Below, piece after piece: positions 1-8,576 of a stretch of 64,000 nucleotides of DNA. The stretch lies in contig NZ_FTMS01000015.1 of NCBI RefSeq assembly GCF_900156105.1, positions 42,425 to 106,424 of the forward strand. The letters are read 5' to 3'. The stretch is from Alkalispirochaeta americana (lineage in GTDB: Bacteria; Spirochaetota; Spirochaetia; DSM-27196; Alkalispirochaetaceae). Position 1 is the stretch's first letter. Every line of letters starts with the position of its first letter. The translations under genes were made by a program, and so were the position numbers. The notes under the pieces were generated by a model. The model worked only from the letters and a program-made list of their open reading frames with translations. It did no database searches and was not told where the DNA came from.

Positions 1-1
1 C

Positions 2-499
2 CGGGACATCGAAGATGCTGCGGCCCAGGGCGACGAGCTGGCCCAGTTGTCCATCGACGCTGAAGGATACCGGATCAGGAAGTACATCGGAGCCTACGCA
101 GCAGCCACAGGAGGAATCGATGCCGTGGTCTTTACAGCAGGCGTGGGAGAACGAGGCCCCCAGGTCAGGACAGTAGCCCTGCGCGGCCTCTCCTACATGG
201 GAATCACCATCGACGAAGAGCGGAACGACCTCTCCATGACCCGTAACGCCGAGACGGTGATCACCACCGACGATTCACCGGTGAAGGCCTTCGTGATTCC
301 CACCGACGAGGAGCTGGTGATGACCGAGGATACCTACGCCCTGGTGGAAGGAACCTACGATGTTCACACCAAGTTCACCTACTCTTTCCAGAAACCCGAC
401 TATGTGAATACGGAACGGGCCGCATCGGTCGGAAAAGATTGCGCAAAGCGCCCCGGGCTGGACAAGATTATCGTGACACCTCCTGCTGCCAGAAGCTAA
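2..499 (+). CDS. ackA: Acetate kinase, C-terminal part (5' end outside window)
   Basis: The frame is open from the first bases of the window, so only the last 165 residues or so are visible. Acetate kinase interconverts acetate + ATP and acetyl phosphate + ADP in the cytoplasm, the last ATP-yielding step of acetate fermentation. The visible part matches the C-terminal actin-like domain of the family: [13 protein letters not shown] contains the conserved G-x-GE(N/R) adenosine-binding motif, and the stretch around EELVMTEDT corresponds to the usual TDEE(L/R)-IA-DT end of the family. The protein runs some 30-40 residues past that motif, a modest C-terminal extension. It is followed after 11 bp by coaX on the same strand, so the two may be cotranscribed. 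Identification is firm; the start cannot be judged. Confidence 0.93.
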   Translation, partial: RDIEDAAAQGDELAQLSIDAEGYRIRKYIGAYAAATGGIDAVVFTAGVGERGPQVRTVALRGLSYMGITIDEERNDLSMTRNAETVITTDDSPVKAFVIPTDEELVMTEDTYALVEGTYDVHTKFTYSFQKPDYVNTERAASVGKDCAKRPGLDKIIVTPPAARS

Positions 500-510
500 G
501 GTAGAGACGC

Positions 511-1290
511 ATGGTTCTTACGGTGGACGTGGGAAACTCGAATATCGCCTTCGGTATTCATACCGGGACGACCTGGCTCGACCATTGGCGTCTGCGCACG
601 GATCCTGAAAAGACCGCCGATGAGTACCATGTACTCTTCCACAATCTGCTGGCAACGGCAGGGCACGAGCTGGCCTCGATCGATCGGATCGTGGTCAGCT
701 CGGTCGTCCCCGCGCTCACCCCGGCAATTATCACCGTCTCGGAAAAGCTGTGCCCCCTGCCTCCCCTGATCGTAGAGAAGAATCTCAATACCGGCCTTGA
801 CCGAAGCGCTCCGATCCCGGCAGAACTGGGAAACGATCTCCTGGCAAACGCTGTCGCTGCTTTTCACCAGTTCCGCTCTGCGGCTATTGTTGTCGATTTC
901 GGCACAGCCCTTACCTTTACAGCTATCTCTTCGCGAGGTGCAATTCTGGGTGTAAGCATCGCACCGGGCATCCGCAGCGCCATGCGGGCCCTTTCTGCAA
1001 ATACGGCCCAACTTCCCATGGTAGAACTCAAGCCTCCTCCCTCGGCCCTCCCCCGGACCACCATGCACGCAATTCAGGCAGGGATCGTCTACGGCTACAC
1101 GGGCCTGGTGAAAGAGGTGTTACAACGAATGTCCGATGAGATGGGAACCGATAAACCTGTACTGGTTGCTACGGGAGGATTTGCCGAAGAGCTGGCCCCG
1201 GTGGCCGGGCTCTTTCACCGGATAGACCAGTGGCTCACCCTGGAGGGGCTCCGAATCCTGGCCGAGCTGAACCCCCACTCGGGGGCGTAG
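511..1290 (+). CDS. coaX: Type III pantothenate kinase
   Basis: Phosphorylates pantothenate to 4'-phosphopantothenate, the first step of coenzyme A synthesis, in the cytoplasm. The 259-residue length is normal for CoaX. The N-terminal DVGNSN (residues 6-11) is the type III phosphate-binding motif, VVDFGTALTFT is the second ASKHA-fold motif, and LGVSIAPGI and LVATGG (near residue 220) are further family signatures. The ATG lies 11 bp after the ackA stop with an AAGGTAGAG stretch in front. Type III enzymes are not feedback-inhibited by CoA (family knowledge). Pairing with acetate kinase makes sense through acetyl-CoA metabolism, but the link is inference. Confidence 0.95.
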   Translation: MVLTVDVGNSNIAFGIHTGTTWLDHWRLRTDPEKTADEYHVLFHNLLATAGHELASIDRIVVSSVVPALTPAIITVSEKLCPLPPLIVEKNLNTGLDRSAPIPAELGNDLLANAVAAFHQFRSAAIVVDFGTALTFTAISSRGAILGVSIAPGIRSAMRALSANTAQLPMVELKPPPSALPRTTMHAIQAGIVYGYTGLVKEVLQRMSDEMGTDKPVLVATGGFAEELAPVAGLFHRIDQWLTLEGLRILAELNPHSGA

Positions 1291-1352
1291 CCGCCAAGAG
1301 GGCAACCTGGCCCCGGAGAGGTTAGCGCCCCGGGGAATCGTGCCGACACCCA

Positions 1353-1369
1353 CCGGTGCCAGGCACCGG
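1353..1369. terminator. Hairpin downstream of coaX
   Basis: CCGGTGC and GCACCGG flank a 3-nt loop in the 113-bp gap between the convergent genes coaX and the small gene at 1404-1613. No T-run follows on either strand, so termination by this hairpin alone is uncertain. Confidence 0.35.
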
Positions 1370-1403
1370 GGCATCGCCACAGGCAGGGTGCTTCTGCGGA
1401 CTC

Positions 1404-1613
1404 TTACGCGCCCGCCTGAGCTTCGGCTTTTTCCTGGCGCTTTTTCTGGTTTGCCAGGGTGGCCTTGGCCATCTTGGAAATTTTCACCTTTGCACCGTCA
1501 ATCTCGTGCTCGTAGAGCAATTTTACCCCGTCACGCCCGGTGATGGGACACTTGCCCCGTCCGGAGTTCGCAACTTCCTGTTTAAGGGGTGTCCCCCGAT
1601 GTGCCTTTGACAT
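1404..1613 (-). CDS. Small conserved basic protein, unknown function
   Basis: A 69-residue protein beginning MSKAHRGTPLKQEV. I chose the ATG at 1613 because it is preceded by AGAAGGAGATGCT, a strong ribosome binding site at good spacing; a longer frame reaching 1652 lacks one. It is lysine/arginine-rich (the tail is NQKKRQEKAEAQ) with a central GKCPITGRDGVKLLYE that contains one cysteine. From memory, similar small proteins with an SKAHRG start and a CP-TG-GVK-LYE core occur in other spirochaetes, but no function is known to me. The size and charge would suit an RNA- or ribosome-associated protein; that is a guess. Confidence 0.75.
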   Translation of the reverse strand: MSKAHRGTPLKQEVANSGRGKCPITGRDGVKLLYEHEIDGAKVKISKMAKATLANQKKRQEKAEAQAGA

Positions 1614-1669
1614 AGCATCTCCTTCTGCAATCTTCTGTAATCGTACATTCACGCAACCGCAGGGGCGCG

Positions 1670-1712
1670 AAAAAAAGATAGTGGTGGCAGTATCCTACCG
1701 GATGCCGCCACC
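1670..1712 (-). terminator. Rho-independent terminator of the large OmpA-type gene
   Basis: Read on the minus strand, GGTGGCGGCATCC pairs with GGATACTGCCACC (one G-U pair, one mismatch, 4-nt loop), and a run of seven T follows a few bases later. It sits just after the stop of the gene ending at 1730. Confidence 0.75.
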
Positions 1713-1729
1713 TTTGTCACGCCCCGAAG

Positions 1730-4405
1730 CTACCGGTCGAGCAAAAATTCCACCCGTCGGTTTTTCCAGAGGTTATCCAGATCCTCATGCGGCACCACAG
1801 GACGGTCACCACCCAGAGCCTGAACCCTCATGCGGTCCCGATCGACACCAAGAATGATCAGGGCCTTCATGACCTCTTCAGCCCGACGTCGCGAAAGCGG
1901 CAGAAGCTCCTCCCTCTGTTCCCGGGCAATACTCTCGGGAGACTGGAGATATACATGGGCAGCATGACCCTCTACCACAATCTGGCGGTCGGGATATCGG
2001 TTCAGACTCTGGGCGAGCCTTCTCAGGGTCTGAAGGTTCTGTTCCAGCTTGTCCCGATCGCTCATGAAGAGATCCGCCGTATTTCCCGCGAAGTGGATGC
2101 TGGCAATGCGGATACGCAGACGGTCACCGTCGGGCATCACCAGAATATCCGTGGCGATCACCGCCTCGGCCGTGGCCTGATGCCCCTCGGAATCGTTCAC
2201 GGTAAACCGAACGGGGTAATCCATGGCGGATTGCACCAGTTCTCCCGACTCGCTCAGCCCATCCCAGGACAGCTCCCGAGGAGGCTCTCCCCGACCCTCA
2301 AATTGCTTGAAAGGACGGCCCCGGGGATCATCGATAGCAACCTTCCAGTCGAGAATTTCCGTCTCCGCCTTCAGGTCCAGAGCAATTGTAAGAAGATCGC
2401 TTTTACCCTCCCCGTCGGGCGAAAACGGCAGAGGTGTCAGGGTAATCCCTACCTTGGGGGGATCCGGTGCTCGCTCAACCCGGACGGGCCGGTCATCTTC
2501 GGCCTGGGCGTGGTGACCATTCTGCCAAACCACTTCCACCGAGGCGTAGTACTCGCCATCGTCCACAACGCGGCCGCCGTTGCTTACTCCGTTCCAGAGA
2601 AATCGCTCAAAAGGCCGCTGGCGATACTCACTGCGAACAACCCGCCCCTGATCGTTTCGAATCTCGAAGGAGAACTCCCGGACGCCCTGGGTATCTTCCA
2701 GGGATATGCGATAGTCAACTCCTGCCTGATCTCCCCGGGAGAGGGGGACCAACAGTCGATTTTCCGCAGTTATCTCCACTTTGGGAGTTGAAGAATCTTT
2801 TATGACCCGGAGAGGCCGCGACGAGCCGATGTTGCCCGCCCGGTCCTGGCCCTCCAGGACAAGTTCGTAGCGTCCGTCGGGGGCATCGCCCCGGCCGGTG
2901 AGATCCTCTCCGCCCCAGACCAGTTCAACCTCTTTCATCTCCGATGAACCCACCTGCCGGGGGGTGAGACCGGAAATCGCGAAGAACTCCTCCAAATCCC
3001 CCTCCAGAAGGGAAGCTCCTTCCAGAGAGACCCGAAAGCGCCAGGATACATCCCGCTCAAAACGGAGCGTCCCCGCCACAGAGCCCTTGGTGCCGGCTCC
3101 AAAAACCAGAGGTTCCCCCTGGGGAGTTTCCTGGGGCTTTGTGTTGACCCGCAGCCAGGCTTCGGGAGGCACGGTGTCTATATAAACATCCAGAGGCTCC
3201 GACTGAACCTCAACGGCGTTTTTCAGGACACCCCGCAACCGCAATGCCACCGTGCCGTCGGGGAATCGCGATCCGTCCTGGCGGCGTCCGTCAAAATTCC
3301 ACTTTTCAGGAGGGGCTCCACGACCACTCTCGCTGCGCACAACCTGTCCCCGGGAGAGAACTTCCAGAGTCCAGCGGTCAAAGAAATCCGGATCCGATGC
3401 GTTGATATCCACAACCAGGGTATCTCTGACACCGCTGTCGTTGGGAGAAAACCAGCGGTTTCCATCGGCCGGTGCAAGAACGACCTCGGCAGCCTGCAGA
3501 CTTAAGGTCACCTCCTGGGGGTGTGTCTCCTCGGCAACGTTGCCGGCACGATCCTCACCACGCAGGACCAGCCGATAGGTTCCTTCGGGCGCCCGGGCGC
3601 GATCTTCCTCACCGGGAACTCTTCTGGTGCCGTCCCAGGTAAATCTGGCCGGGGGCGGCACATCCCGCTCCATCCTTCGGGGCGTTTCGTTCTCGACAAC
3701 CTTCTCGAAAACCAGGTCGTCCTGATCGTCCACGATCCGGACGATCCAGCGCAATTCCCGGCTTCCCTGGAGTTCAAAGGAGATGTCATCGCGAAGGCCA
3801 TCTCCGTTAGGAGCAAAAATGGTATACTCCAGAGGAGGAAACTCGCCGATCTCGGGCGGGGTATTATCCACAGTTACGTTGAAGGGAGCGCTGCTGATCA
3901 CGTTCCGGCCGTCATCGACGATCGACACCTGATACGTATACTCGCCGTCGGGGACAAAGGCTCCCTCCTGGGCATCCTGGGGCAGACGTTCCTGGGGAAG
4001 CCCGTAACGGCCGTCCCAGGTCAGGGTCTCGGGAATTTCCACCCGGGGCTTCTCGCCGCCGAAGAGGTTCCCGAAGAACCCGCGCCGCTCCTGCTGCCGC
4101 TCCCGTTGCTCAAAGACCAGATTTCCGTCGCCGTCAAAAACCGAGAGAGCGTACTCGATGATGACCGTGTCCTCGCTGGGCACCACCAGGCTGGAGAAAG
4201 GAAGCTGAAGAACATCCTGAAGGCCATCCTGGTTCTCGGGAGAAATGAACTGCCTCGGCTGGGGAGGAATCTCCAGAACCGGAGGCGCCTTCTCTTGAGC
4301 CCCCCCGGCAAAGGAAACCCCTGCGACGGCCAGACCCAAAAGAAGAACAAGAAATATTCTGCCGGGCCGCATTGCTGATTGTAGTACTCGTTTATTCGTT
4401 TTCAT
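1730..4405 (-). CDS. Exported protein with FlgD/Ig-like repeats and a C-terminal OmpA domain
   Basis: An 891-residue envelope protein. The N-terminus (MKTNKRVLQSAMRP, then a hydrophobic run to VSFAGGAQEK) is a signal peptide without a lipobox cysteine. The middle has several repeats of the FlgD/gliding-protein Ig type, recognisable from recurring FSPNxDGxxD (FAPNGDGLRDD, FSPNDSGVRDT, FSPDGEGKSD) and W(D/N)G-x-x-xxG-x-x-(F/V)PDGxY elements. Residues about 764-891 are an OmpA-like peptidoglycan-binding domain (IHFAGNTADL, VVEGHAA, SRRRAEEV, NRRVEFLL). The protein is thus probably periplasmic or outer-membrane-associated and tethered to the cell wall. The ATG at 4405 is preceded by GGTGAGGTG; a GTG two codons upstream is possible. 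A second OmpA-domain protein is at 48106-49374. Confidence 0.88.
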   Translation of the reverse strand: MKTNKRVLQSAMRPGRIFLVLLLGLAVAGVSFAGGAQEKAPPVLEIPPQPRQFISPENQDGLQDVLQLPFSSLVVPSEDTVIIEYALSVFDGDGNLVFEQRERQQERRGFFGNLFGGEKPRVEIPETLTWDGRYGLPQERLPQDAQEGAFVPDGEYTYQVSIVDDGRNVISSAPFNVTVDNTPPEIGEFPPLEYTIFAPNGDGLRDDISFELQGSRELRWIVRIVDDQDDLVFEKVVENETPRRMERDVPPPARFTWDGTRRVPGEEDRARAPEGTYRLVLRGEDRAGNVAEETHPQEVTLSLQAAEVVLAPADGNRWFSPNDSGVRDTLVVDINASDPDFFDRWTLEVLSRGQVVRSESGRGAPPEKWNFDGRRQDGSRFPDGTVALRLRGVLKNAVEVQSEPLDVYIDTVPPEAWLRVNTKPQETPQGEPLVFGAGTKGSVAGTLRFERDVSWRFRVSLEGASLLEGDLEEFFAISGLTPRQVGSSEMKEVELVWGGEDLTGRGDAPDGRYELVLEGQDRAGNIGSSRPLRVIKDSSTPKVEITAENRLLVPLSRGDQAGVDYRISLEDTQGVREFSFEIRNDQGRVVRSEYRQRPFERFLWNGVSNGGRVVDDGEYYASVEVVWQNGHHAQAEDDRPVRVERAPDPPKVGITLTPLPFSPDGEGKSDLLTIALDLKAETEILDWKVAIDDPRGRPFKQFEGRGEPPRELSWDGLSESGELVQSAMDYPVRFTVNDSEGHQATAEAVIATDILVMPDGDRLRIRIASIHFAGNTADLFMSDRDKLEQNLQTLRRLAQSLNRYPDRQIVVEGHAAHVYLQSPESIAREQREELLPLSRRRAEEVMKALIILGVDRDRMRVQALGGDRPVVPHEDLDNLWKNRRVEFLLDR

Positions 4406-4526
4406 GGACACCTCACCATCCTATGTATCGGGAAACAACCGGGGAATCTTACTGTTACAAAGATATCACGAGAGAACAGGAAAATCGACTCTTCCCAGAA
4501 AACCCTTTCCCGCGATAGGGTGAAGC

Positions 4527-5288
4527 GTGCGCGAAACCGAGATGTTTGATCCGCTTCGGAGCTGGCTGGAGGGACAGGGTTACCTGGTCTCGGCCGAAGT
4601 AAAATACTGCGACCTGGTGGCCCGCTCTCCCGAGAAACCGGAAGAGTTCATCGTGATAGAGATGAAAACCCGCCTCTCCCTGGATCTGCTTTTTCAGGCT
4701 GCCCGGCGCAAGGCTCTGACCGAGGCGGTCTATATTGCGGTTCCCCTGCGGGGGAGCAAGAGCTCCCTGAGAAAAGGGCGCGCCCTGCAAGATCTTCTGC
4801 GGCGTCTCGAAGTGGGCCTCCTGGTTGTCCGGTTTCTCCAGAGAACAACACGGATCGAGGTTCTCCTGCACCCCCAGCCCTTCCAGCCCCGCACCGCCCG
4901 CCGCCGCAGGATAGAGATTCTCCGGGAAATCGACGGGCGCTACGCCGAGTTTGACCGGGGAGGCCTCCCTGGGGGAGCCCCCCGCCTCACGGCCTGGCGC
5001 CAGCGATCGCTCCGGGTGGCCCAGCTCCTGCTGGCTCGGGACGAAGCCTCACCGGCAGAATTGCGTCAGGCCGGCGCCCCGGCCCAAACCCAGCAGATCC
5101 TCTCAAAAAACAGCTATGGCTGGTTCGATCGGATACGGAGGGGCACCTACCGGTTGTCCCCGGCGGGAACACAGGCCCTGAGCCGGTACCAGGAGATCCT
5201 CCCCGACCTGGAGCCCCGGGTGAAGAGGGATGACCATACCAGCACGCCCCGGCACGGCCTCGGGCGCAACCACCAGGAGGCCCCGTGA
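4527..5288 (+). CDS. DUF2161 family protein, PD-(D/E)XK nuclease-like
   Basis: A 253-residue protein resembling DUF2161, a family predicted to have a PD-(D/E)XK phosphodiesterase fold. Visible elements: MFDPLRSWLEGQGYLVSAE, then CDLVA (an Asp at the nuclease position) and FIVIEMKT (the E-x-K), followed by AVYIAVPL. The C-terminal third (RLTAWRQRSLRVAQLLL..., NSYGWFDRIRRGTYRLSPAG) looks like a helix-turn-helix/winged-helix segment. Biological role unknown. It starts with GTG after an AGGG stretch; an in-frame ATG at 4542 is the alternative. Its last codons overlap the start of the MFS gene by 4 nt, so the two are translationally coupled. Confidence 0.7.
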   Translation: MRETEMFDPLRSWLEGQGYLVSAEVKYCDLVARSPEKPEEFIVIEMKTRLSLDLLFQAARRKALTEAVYIAVPLRGSKSSLRKGRALQDLLRRLEVGLLVVRFLQRTTRIEVLLHPQPFQPRTARRRRIEILREIDGRYAEFDRGGLPGGAPRLTAWRQRSLRVAQLLLARDEASPAELRQAGAPAQTQQILSKNSYGWFDRIRRGTYRLSPAGTQALSRYQEILPDLEPRVKRDDHTSTPRHGLGRNHQEAP

Positions 5289-6607
5289 CCGGCCAGAATC
5301 TTCCCGAACGCGGAGTAACTACTACAGTCCTGGCCATCTTCGCGAGTATCTTTCTCCTGGGAAGCGGCTCTGCCCTCCAGAATACCGCTGTGGTCCTGCG
5401 AGGCGGTCTCGAGGGATTCTCCGACAGCACCATCGGAATCATCAGCGCCGCCTACTACGCAGGGATGCTGGCGGGCTCGTTTCTGGCGATCCTGGTGATC
5501 AAGCACGCCGGCTACGTGCGATCCTTCGCAGCCTTCGCTTCCCTGGCCTCGGTCTCTTCCCTGGCCCACGTTCTCCTGATTGATCCCCTGGCCTGGATTG
5601 TTCTGCGAACACTCCACGGCCTGTGCCTCTCGATCATTTTCGTGGTGGTCGAAAGCTGGCTCAATGTGGCAAGCCCTCAGGCCCTGCGCGGACGAATCCT
5701 CTCTGCCTATGGCATCGTCTATCTCTCTTCCATGGGCCTGGTTCAGCCCCTGATCGGATATTTCTCTCCCGCAGGGTTCGAAATATTCGGCATAACTTCG
5801 ATCCTGGTCTCGCTCTGCCTGCTTCCTGTCACCCTTACCACGGTTCAGGGCGAGGCCCTTATAACGGACACGAAGATCCGCCTTCTGGGGGTCTTGAAAA
5901 AATCTCCCATGGGAACAATGGGCGTTATAACAAGCGGACTGGTGGCAGGCGCCCACGTGAGTCTGGCTCCGCGCTACGCCCAGGGGATGGGCCTCGGCGA
6001 GGGAAAAATCGGTCTGTTTCTGCTGGTCTTCTCCCTGGGAACGATGGCGATGCAATGGCCCTTGGGACTTATCTCGGACCGGTCGGGACGTCGCGCTGCG
6101 CTTCTGGTGAGTTCCCTGGCCGGGATGATAGCAGCCCTGGGGTTGGGGGTTGCCCCCGGGCCGGGCCCATTTCTCACTGGAGCAGCTTTCCTCTTTGGAG
6201 GATTTGCCATTCCCCTGTATTCCCTCTCCATCGCCACGGTAAACGACCAGCTCCTTCCGGAGGACATGGTTCAGTCCGCCAGCGCGCTCTACGTCTTCTA
6301 CGGCATCGGCTCCGTAGCGGGCCCTCTGGCGGCCTCCCAGGGCATGGGAAAACTGGGGAGCTCTGCCCTCTACTGGATCATATCGCTCATCCTGGCAGGC
6401 TACGCCCTCTTTGGCCTGTCCAGAATCAATCGGGTCCCGGGGTTTATCATCCGGGGGTCCTCCGAGAGTTACCACACCTACCCTCGTACATCACCCTTGA
6501 CGATTCAGTTTCTCCGTCGGCCGCCACGCAAACGGCGGAAGGCCCCGGAAACCCCTCGGGAAGCAACAAAACCACCGCCGGAAGAGGCCCGGGAGCTTCG
6601 GCCCTGA
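5285..6607 (+). CDS. MFS transporter, YcaD-like
   Basis: A 440-residue major facilitator with about 12 hydrophobic segments. The sequence VVESWLNVASP in the middle of the N-half is characteristic of the YcaD-like MFS group, and GLISDRSGRRAALL is the loop motif between TM8 and TM9. The substrate is unknown. Residues after about 385 form a polar, proline-rich and basic cytoplasmic tail (RRPPRKRRKAPETPRE) not needed for the fold. Starts with GTG overlapping the end of the upstream gene. It converges on parC, leaving only 34 bp, where I see no clear terminator. Confidence 0.85.
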   Translation: MTGQNLPERGVTTTVLAIFASIFLLGSGSALQNTAVVLRGGLEGFSDSTIGIISAAYYAGMLAGSFLAILVIKHAGYVRSFAAFASLASVSSLAHVLLIDPLAWIVLRTLHGLCLSIIFVVVESWLNVASPQALRGRILSAYGIVYLSSMGLVQPLIGYFSPAGFEIFGITSILVSLCLLPVTLTTVQGEALITDTKIRLLGVLKKSPMGTMGVITSGLVAGAHVSLAPRYAQGMGLGEGKIGLFLLVFSLGTMAMQWPLGLISDRSGRRAALLVSSLAGMIAALGLGVAPGPGPFLTGAAFLFGGFAIPLYSLSIATVNDQLLPEDMVQSASALYVFYGIGSVAGPLAASQGMGKLGSSALYWIISLILAGYALFGLSRINRVPGFIIRGSSESYHTYPRTSPLTIQFLRRPPRKRRKAPETPREATKPPPEEARELRP

Positions 6608-6641
6608 CGGGCGCTACCCTCCCCGCCAGGCCCCGCACCCA

Positions 6642-8576
6642 TCAAGCCTGGTTCCGTCTTGACCTGGCCCGGCTGGTAAGAACCTTTACCGAGGAAACCT
6701 CCTTGGTAGAGAGACGAACCCCTCCGGCGCGAGTGCTCTTTACCAGATACTCCGAAATATCAAAATCTTCCTCGAGCTTCTGAATCCGGGGCTTTTTCTT
6801 GTACCGCAGCCGAATCACCCCATCAACCAGGGTGGTGAAGGCCAGAACCCGGGCACCCTCAGGCAGAAGAGAATAGTCCTTGCCCAGGATAAACTGCTCG
6901 ATAGCGCACCGCTTCAAGCAGGCTGCCCCCTGATCGTTACAGTAAACCAGGGTAAAGACCGTCTCGGCCAGAAGCTCCTTGTCGGCCAGCCCCGCATGAA
7001 GGAGCCCCTCCCCGACAAAAAGCTTTTCCGGCACGTCCACAACGCGGTACCCCGCCGTGGCATCAATGAGGAGCACCCGATCGTAGGGGGATACAGCGGC
7101 CACCTCTGTTCCTTCGGCAAGACCGTAACCCAGGTACCCCGTCTTTTCGTCGTACCGGAGCTGCCGGTCCCGGGGCGCAGCCTCGCGGACATCCACCCGG
7201 CGAAACGCCTGAAGCGTGGTGAGCCGGGGAAAGGCCTCCCCGTGATTTTCCAGAACACCTTCCAGAAAAGCCAGGGCGTAGGTTACCAGATCCTTCAGAT
7301 GCTCCCTGACCGCCTCCAGGCGTTGCCCGATCGCCTGAACCTCCTGGAGGTTTCTCTCGATATCATAGCGGGATATCCGCCGAATCGGAATCTTCAGAAG
7401 TCGTTCTATATCCTCATCGGTGACATCCCGCACCAACTCTGCGCGAAACGGGATAAATCCATCGAATACTGCTGCAGAAACGCCCTGGTGGGACCGTTCT
7501 TCCTCAATCCGTTTGTAGATTCGTTCTTCAATAAAAATCCGCTCCAGCGTACGCAGGTGCAACCGCTCCAGGAGTTCCTGTTCTTCGTGGCGAAGTTCCC
7601 GCTCCAGGAGCGTCACCAGTTGCCGGGCATGATACTGGATCACCTCGGGCACGGTAAAAAGGCGGGGTTTGTTTTCATGAATCATCAAGAGATTCACCGA
7701 GATCGACTGCTCACAGTCGGTGAAGGCGTAGAGGCCATCCACTACATCCTGGGTGTAGACACCCCGAGGCAGGCGGATCTCGATTTCCACGTTCTCCGAG
7801 GTATAATCGTTGATCTGGGCAATCTTTATCTTCCCTCGCCGGGTAGCGTTCTCAATCGAAGCGATGAGAGACTCCGTGGTAGTCCCAAAGGGGATCTCCC
7901 TGATCACGATCCGTTTCTCATCGCTCGTATCGAGAGTTGCCCGAACCAGGACCTTTCCCTGCCCCTGGGCATAATCCGACACATCGAGAAGCCCCCCCGT
8001 GGGGAAATCGGGATAGAGCTCTACCGTTTCTCCCCGCAACGCTGCCTGCACCGCCCGGATCACCTCGACAAAATTATGGGGCAAGATCCGCGTGGACATC
8101 CCCACGGCGATTCCCTCGGCTCCAAGCACCAGGGCCAGGGGGATCTTGGCGGGAAAGACCACAGGCTCCCGATTACGGCCGTCGTAACTCTCGACGTATT
8201 CTGTCAGCTCGGGACGCCAGAGGATCTCCTTGGCGATAGGATTGATCCGGCACTCGATATACCGTGCTGCCGAGGCGCGATCCCCGGTGAAAATATTCCC
8301 GAAGTTCCCCTGGGTATCGATGAACAGCCCCTTGTTGGCCAGCACCACCAGAGCTTCGTAGATGGAGGCATCCCCGTGGGGATGGTATTTCATGCAGTGA
8401 CCGACCACGTTGGCCACTTTATGAAACTTGCCGTCGTCCACTTCCAGAAGGGAGTGAAGAATCCTCCGTTGCACCGGTTTCAGGCCATCCTCCACGTGGG
8501 GGATGGCCCGATCCTTGATAACGTAACTGGCGTATTCCAGAAAGTTGGAGTTAAACAGAGTATGTACGTAGGCCAT
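6642..8576 (-). CDS. parC: DNA topoisomerase IV subunit A, short divergent type
   Basis: The breakage-reunion subunit of a type IIA topoisomerase, which relaxes and decatenates DNA with ParE. The N-terminal winged-helix core is clear: DGLKPVQRRIL (30-40), HPHGDASIYEALV (65-77) and ASAARYIE with the presumed catalytic tyrosine at residue 106. The coil-rich tower and gate region follow. At 644 residues it is much shorter than GyrA or enterobacterial ParC, and its C-terminal region is reduced. This matches the short ParC-like proteins of spirochaetes as I know them. The ATG overlaps the parE stop by one base (TGATG), so it is translated directly after parE. Confidence 0.9.
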   Translation of the reverse strand: MAYVHTLFNSNFLEYASYVIKDRAIPHVEDGLKPVQRRILHSLLEVDDGKFHKVANVVGHCMKYHPHGDASIYEALVVLANKGLFIDTQGNFGNIFTGDRASAARYIECRINPIAKEILWRPELTEYVESYDGRNREPVVFPAKIPLALVLGAEGIAVGMSTRILPHNFVEVIRAVQAALRGETVELYPDFPTGGLLDVSDYAQGQGKVLVRATLDTSDEKRIVIREIPFGTTTESLIASIENATRRGKIKIAQINDYTSENVEIEIRLPRGVYTQDVVDGLYAFTDCEQSISVNLLMIHENKPRLFTVPEVIQYHARQLVTLLERELRHEEQELLERLHLRTLERIFIEERIYKRIEEERSHQGVSAAVFDGFIPFRAELVRDVTDEDIERLLKIPIRRISRYDIERNLQEVQAIGQRLEAVREHLKDLVTYALAFLEGVLENHGEAFPRLTTLQAFRRVDVREAAPRDRQLRYDEKTGYLGYGLAEGTEVAAVSPYDRVLLIDATAGYRVVDVPEKLFVGEGLLHAGLADKELLAETVFTLVYCNDQGAACLKRCAIEQFILGKDYSLLPEGARVLAFTTLVDGVIRLRYKKKPRIQKLEEDFDISEYLVKSTRAGGVRLSTKEVSSVKVLTSRARSRRNQA

